This document shows, piece after piece, positions 60,700 to 64,000 of a DNA stretch of 64,000 bases. The translations under genes and the position numbers were made by a program. The DNA comes from Pseudomonadales bacterium. GTDB taxonomy: Bacteria; Pseudomonadota; Gammaproteobacteria; Pseudomonadales; Azotimanducaceae. The stretch covers positions 1,736,001-1,800,000 of the forward strand of contig JAWKZN010000001.1 of NCBI GenBank assembly GCA_041395945.1. Reading direction: 5' to 3'. Within the stretch, counting starts at the first letter, position 1; each line of letters opens with the position of its first letter. The notes beneath the pieces are model-generated. The model saw only the letters and a list, made by a program, of their open reading frames with translations, did no database searches and had not been told where the DNA came from.

Positions 60700-61370
60700 C
60701 TACTGAGAGATCTTCAGATTGCGGAAGTGGGCAATGGTACTGCCTTCGATCCAGAAGGCGACGGCACCCGCGGCATCCATACCCATTTTCAGATCGTTGA
60801 CGATCAGCGTCGGCTGATCATTGCCATGCACGAACAATATGGCCTTGTCGCCCTGCACTTCGATCCGGATCGGGGTCCATTGTCCCGGCACCAGATCCAC
60901 ATAGGCTTCGTAGCGGCTGGGCGTCTCCCGGCGCAACCGCTCCCAGGTGTATTCCGGATGTGAAACATACTGCACCGAGTGATTGCGGCGCTCCTGATCT
61001 TCGGCGCGGGCTCTCCGGTGAGCTCCACTTCGATCGTCCCGTTGCGGAAATCCTCCGCCACCACCACAAGATGGTCCACGCGCTGCGCAGGCGGTCCTTC
61101 GAGACCCGCCGCCTGCCGCTGCCGGCGTTGCTCCGCAAGCTGGGCGCGACTCTCGGCGGATACTCTGACTTCGAGGGCGTCCTTCCCACCGAACTCGACC
61201 GACCGGACTTCCACGTTGTGCAGACCCAGATCGTCGATATCGAGCGGGGTTGCAGTCTGTGCACCGGCATTTGCAGAGACCTGGAGTACTCCAGCGATCA
61301 GCCCGCAGAGCCATGGCCGTGCTGGCATTCGAATCGAGGGACCGGCACTGTTCCGAATGGGTTCATTCAT
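60700..61370 (-). pseudogene. DUF1080/LamG-like exported protein, frameshifted
   Basis: The N-terminal part, in one frame to about 61010, has a signal peptide (MPARPWLCGLIAGVLQVSANAGAQ) and the beta strands NVEVRSVEFGGKDALEV and NGTIEVELTGEP. A different frame then carries the rest to the stop at 60700: EDQERRNHSVQYVSHPEYTWERLR, YEAYVDLVPGQWTPIRIEVQGDKAILFVHG and FWIEGSTIAHFRNLKI. In intact relatives I recall, about 40 residues (a GFVGIAFR-type strand) lie between these parts. The break therefore looks like an internal deletion with frameshift. A sequencing error alone would not explain the missing residues. Confidence 0.75.
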
Positions 61371-61434
61371 TTCAACTCACTCCTGGCTCACCGCAAACCT
61401 GATCATCGACGGCGGAGCCGAACCGGGAAACCAC

Positions 61435-63477
61435 TCACTCACCACCCGGCACCACCCAGATCGGCGATGACCACACCCGTTCCTGAATTGTCGCATGCAG
61501 ATCAGGTCGCGGTGGCACCCCGGTGCGGATGGCATCCCAGGTGGACCAGCGACAGGTCGGATTCTCCAGCGCCCGCACATAGTAGAAGGCCCGCTGATCC
61601 GCTTCGAAGTCAGGATCCTGCCAGACTGTCATGAGTTCCGCTGCCCCTTTGTCACCAGAAAACCTGCAGGTGTCCAGGTCGACCGAGGCGCCGTTGTCCG
61701 GGCAGCGATGTGTCGCCGGATCCACCGCCAGTCCATCCGAGCAGGCAACATCGTAAACAGATTCCCGAGTCTCACCATCCACCACCATGCCCTTGATGAT
61801 CTGCAGGCGCTGCAGCGGTGCGCTGCGTGCATCCCGGGCTGCCCATACCACGAAGCTCGGTACCTGACCGATACGGGCATGCAGATCACCACCCATGGTC
61901 ACACCATTGGCGTAGGCGCGTTCGATCCAATCCGGGTGAGCGGTGAGGTCCTTCGAAAAGCCGTAACCGGCAAACAGGCGCACGCGCAGGCGTGGCCCAC
62001 TGGTGGCAAAGGTTTCCTTGCGCCGGAATGCATCGAAGATCGAATCCCGGGTGTTTTCCTCCGCCCATACACCGGCCAGACCTGAGGCGCTCCAGTGCTG
62101 CAGCGCGCCTTCCCGATACACGTCCGTGCCGATCTGTTTGGCCGCCTTGTTTTCAATGGCGACGGCCGCCGCTTCCGGATCGAGAGGTACGGATCCCCGC
62201 TGGGCGGGTGTTGCATCGAGAATACCGATCTTCGAGAAGAAGTTGTCTTCATCAAATGATCCGGCACCGGTGTGCGTGTCGCTGGAACCGATCAGCCCGA
62301 ACTTATAGGGATTCACCCCGATGCCGGCTTCGAGCGTGAGACCGCGCAGATAGGCATCGCGCACATAGCTGCCGGGCGGCTGACTGGGCAGCGTGGTGGA
62401 GATCCGGTACGGCATGATTTCGAAGTCCGCCCACTCATCGTTGGGCGACAGCGCCGGATGGGTGTCTGAGGTGCCTTTCACCTGGGTCACTTCCACCAGC
62501 GGCTCGTTGCGCATGCGCTGGTTTGCGTAGTCGCTGTCGATGGGGTCGCCGGCCCAGTTCGTGAGCATGAACATCGCGCCATTGGAACCGTTCGAATTGT
62601 GCGGAATCGCCAGGCTTTCCATACCCCGTGCCCGCAGCTGATCCATCCAGTCCCACAGACCCTCGGGATTCTGGGAATGGAATCGGGAAAAAGGCACGTC
62701 CGGCACCCGGTCACCATTTCTGAATATCACGTTGCGATGCAGGTTGCCCCGTTCGTCGGTGGTGCTCGTGTATTCGTAGGCGATGAAGGTGGTGAACTGC
62801 CCTGGATCGTTGAACTGCTCGGCGGCATCGATGGTGTCGCGCCAGGCGGAACGGGCGATGTCGTTGAGCAGCTCGCGATCCACCGTGCCGTCGAGAATCC
62901 CCCGCACGGTGTCGGGAATGAAGGTCGAGAATCGCCGGCTGCGTTCAGCCGAACTCGCCGCCGTAAGATTCTCTGGTCGGTTGAGATTGTGAAAAGGCCT
63001 GGCCAGCTCGAGTTTTGAGAACTCCGTGCTGGTATCTGCTGCTGCAGGCACAGCGCCTAAGAACATGGCATGGTCGGTCACGCCGTAGAAGTCCAGAGGT
63101 GCCCGCAACTGCATGTCGAATCCCGCCGGGTGTCTGATTGCTTCGCCCCGGGCATAACGATAGGCGTCCGCCGGCGTTGCGATGGTACCGAAGGCATAAG
63201 CGTCGAAGCTGTACTGGGTGTGGATGTGCAGATCTCCAAACAGCGCCTGACGGGTCGCGCTGTGGCCAGGCGCCACAGCGATGGTCTCCAGCGGCGGCTC
63301 GAAGAGCCGGGGTCGCGCCTGCGCCATAAGGCCTGCACTGGTGCTCGCTGTCGTCGGTACGGCGGCAGACGTGCCCGATGCAGTTCGATCCCCTGTCGAG
63401 GTCTGTTCCGATCCCGCGCCGCAGCCAGCCAGCACCAGACAAAGGCAGACCCCTATCCCCCATCGATTCCAGTTCAT
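61435..63477 (-). CDS. DUF3604 domain lipoprotein (complete copy)
   Basis: A 680-residue lipoprotein: signal peptide MNWNRWGIGVCLCLVLAGC with lipobox LAGC at about 16-19. DUF3604 begins with FGDLHIHTQYSFDAY, a H-x-H motif like PHP-domain phosphoesterases, followed by YGVTDHAMFLG. SDTHTGAGSFDEDNFF and FATSGPRLRVRLFAGYGF lie in the middle, and the end is rich in paired Cys (CSDGLAVDPATHRCPD). A metal-dependent hydrolase role is likely but unproven. ATG 63477 follows a tandem paralogue after 28 bp, so both are in one transcript. Confidence 0.88.
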   Translation of the reverse strand: MNWNRWGIGVCLCLVLAGCGAGSEQTSTGDRTASGTSAAVPTTASTSAGLMAQARPRLFEPPLETIAVAPGHSATRQALFGDLHIHTQYSFDAYAFGTIATPADAYRYARGEAIRHPAGFDMQLRAPLDFYGVTDHAMFLGAVPAAADTSTEFSKLELARPFHNLNRPENLTAASSAERSRRFSTFIPDTVRGILDGTVDRELLNDIARSAWRDTIDAAEQFNDPGQFTTFIAYEYTSTTDERGNLHRNVIFRNGDRVPDVPFSRFHSQNPEGLWDWMDQLRARGMESLAIPHNSNGSNGAMFMLTNWAGDPIDSDYANQRMRNEPLVEVTQVKGTSDTHPALSPNDEWADFEIMPYRISTTLPSQPPGSYVRDAYLRGLTLEAGIGVNPYKFGLIGSSDTHTGAGSFDEDNFFSKIGILDATPAQRGSVPLDPEAAAVAIENKAAKQIGTDVYREGALQHWSASGLAGVWAEENTRDSIFDAFRRKETFATSGPRLRVRLFAGYGFSKDLTAHPDWIERAYANGVTMGGDLHARIGQVPSFVVWAARDARSAPLQRLQIIKGMVVDGETRESVYDVACSDGLAVDPATHRCPDNGASVDLDTCRFSGDKGAAELMTVWQDPDFEADQRAFYYVRALENPTCRWSTWDAIRTGVPPRPDLHATIQERVWSSPIWVVPGGE

Positions 63478-63505
63478 GCTTACCTCTGTCTTCAAGATGC
63501 CCCGG

Positions 63506-64000
63506 TCAGGGCTGATACCAGATCGGCGAACTCCAGGCGCGCTCCTGCTGGGTGGCGGCAAGATCGGGATTGGGTTCGATACCGAGCCGGATGGCATCCC
63601 AGGTGGACCAGCGGCAGCTGGGATTTTCGAGCACCCGGGCGTAATAGAAGGCCTGCTCGGCGGGATCGAAGTCGGGGTCGCGCCACAGTGTCTTCAATTC
63701 GACTGCCCCTTTGTCACTACTGACACTGCAATCGCTGAGGTTGACCCGTGCGCCATTGTCCGGGCACCGGTGGGTGGCCGGATCCGGCGTGAGTCCGTCA
63801 GCACAGGCGACATCGAACACAGCCTCGACCGTGTCGCCGTCTTCCACCCAGCCTTTGACAATCTGCAGGCGCTGCAATGGCATGGACCGTGGATCGCTGA
63901 GCGCCCAGAGCAGAAACGCGGGCGCTGCCCAGGTTGCACGCACCGGGTCCGCAGTCGCGGAAACGGCACGTCCACTCAACTCTCCCCCCATCGCCACGCC
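63506..64000 (-). CDS. DUF3604 domain protein, second tandem copy (cut by window edge)
   Basis: The visible 164 residues are the C-terminal end of a paralogue of the gene at 61435-63477. NGVAMGG-type start of the visible part, then LQRLQIVKGWVEDGDT, CADGLTPDPATHRCPDNGA, FYYARVLENPSCRWSTWDAIR and ERAWSSPIWYQP align almost without gaps with the first copy. The N-terminus with the metal-binding H-x-H lies beyond base 64000. A close tandem duplication is evident. Confidence 0.88.
   Translation of the reverse strand, partial: GVAMGGELSGRAVSATADPVRATWAAPAFLLWALSDPRSMPLQRLQIVKGWVEDGDTVEAVFDVACADGLTPDPATHRCPDNGARVNLSDCSVSSDKGAVELKTLWRDPDFDPAEQAFYYARVLENPSCRWSTWDAIRLGIEPNPDLAATQQERAWSSPIWYQP

Overview
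The window is about 64 kb of GC-rich, gene-dense DNA. It most likely comes from an aerobic, probably marine, gammaproteobacterium that degrades lipids or hydrocarbons. Grounds are a PtsP (nitrogen PTS enzyme I) gene, a PAPS-type CysH, a DUF1415 protein, a YqhA/UPF0114 protein, a CYP153 alkane-hydroxylase P450, CaiB/BaiF and enoyl-CoA hydratase genes, phytanoyl-CoA dioxygenase and DUF3604 proteins. I see no rRNA, tRNA, CRISPR array or intact insertion sequence. The taxonomic call is inference from gene content.

Layout. 1-5.7 kb (minus): truncated ptsP, an MFS transporter overlapping it by an ATGA, a Ca2+/Na+ antiporter overlapping a nitroreductase, and a DUF2855 protein. 5.9-12.8 kb: cysH, a DAO-type flavoprotein, a Tat-exported SpdH-like flavoprotein, DUF3147, MFS and an esterase. 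12.9-14.2 kb: two paralogous DUF6644-like membrane proteins and a 41-residue membrane protein. 14.2-24.5 kb: fatty-acid, CoA and redox enzymes (enoyl-CoA hydratase, aldo/keto reductase, CaiB, iron-type alcohol dehydrogenase, NTF2-like, methyltransferases, GST, amidohydrolase) with a DUF4382 lipoprotein. 24.6-35.3 kb: transporters (MFS, UMF1-type, NhaC), an SDR, YqhA, DUF3500, a membrane-anchored LuxR regulator facing a cytochrome b/DUF1415 pair, and an ArsR-SRPBCC-DUF899 operon with a clear palindrome.

35.3-41.4 kb is the most distinctive locus. A histidine kinase/response regulator pair diverges from an exosortase fused to an EpsI-like domain, followed 12 bp later by a VIT-VWA protein with its own PEP-CTERM sorting tail. 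It looks like a self-contained, one-substrate exosortase system with its own two-component regulator, parallel in design to the LPXTG-based proteobacterial dedicated sortase system. A Do-type protease follows downstream.

43-55 kb: a P450, a subclass B3-like metallo-beta-lactamase with the Gln zinc-ligand variant, an ASCH/winged-helix protein, VOC, DUF427, DUF808, a small protein with two beta-clamp-like motifs, an aldo/keto reductase, PhyH, a haloalkane dehalogenase remnant, CYP153, a GST-like protein and a PHB-depolymerase-like lipoprotein. 55-64 kb is more accessory: an exported propeller-like protein, a DsbA-type isomerase, a stretch of gene remnants, then a minus-strand block with two tandem DUF3604 lipoproteins (one cut by the edge), a frameshifted DUF1080-like gene, a hydroxyneurosporene-synthase-like protein and an FG-GAP repeat protein.

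Repeats: a 43-bp palindromic element occurs twice (5.74 and 22.77 kb), and a 13-bp unit is repeated five times near 27.4 kb.
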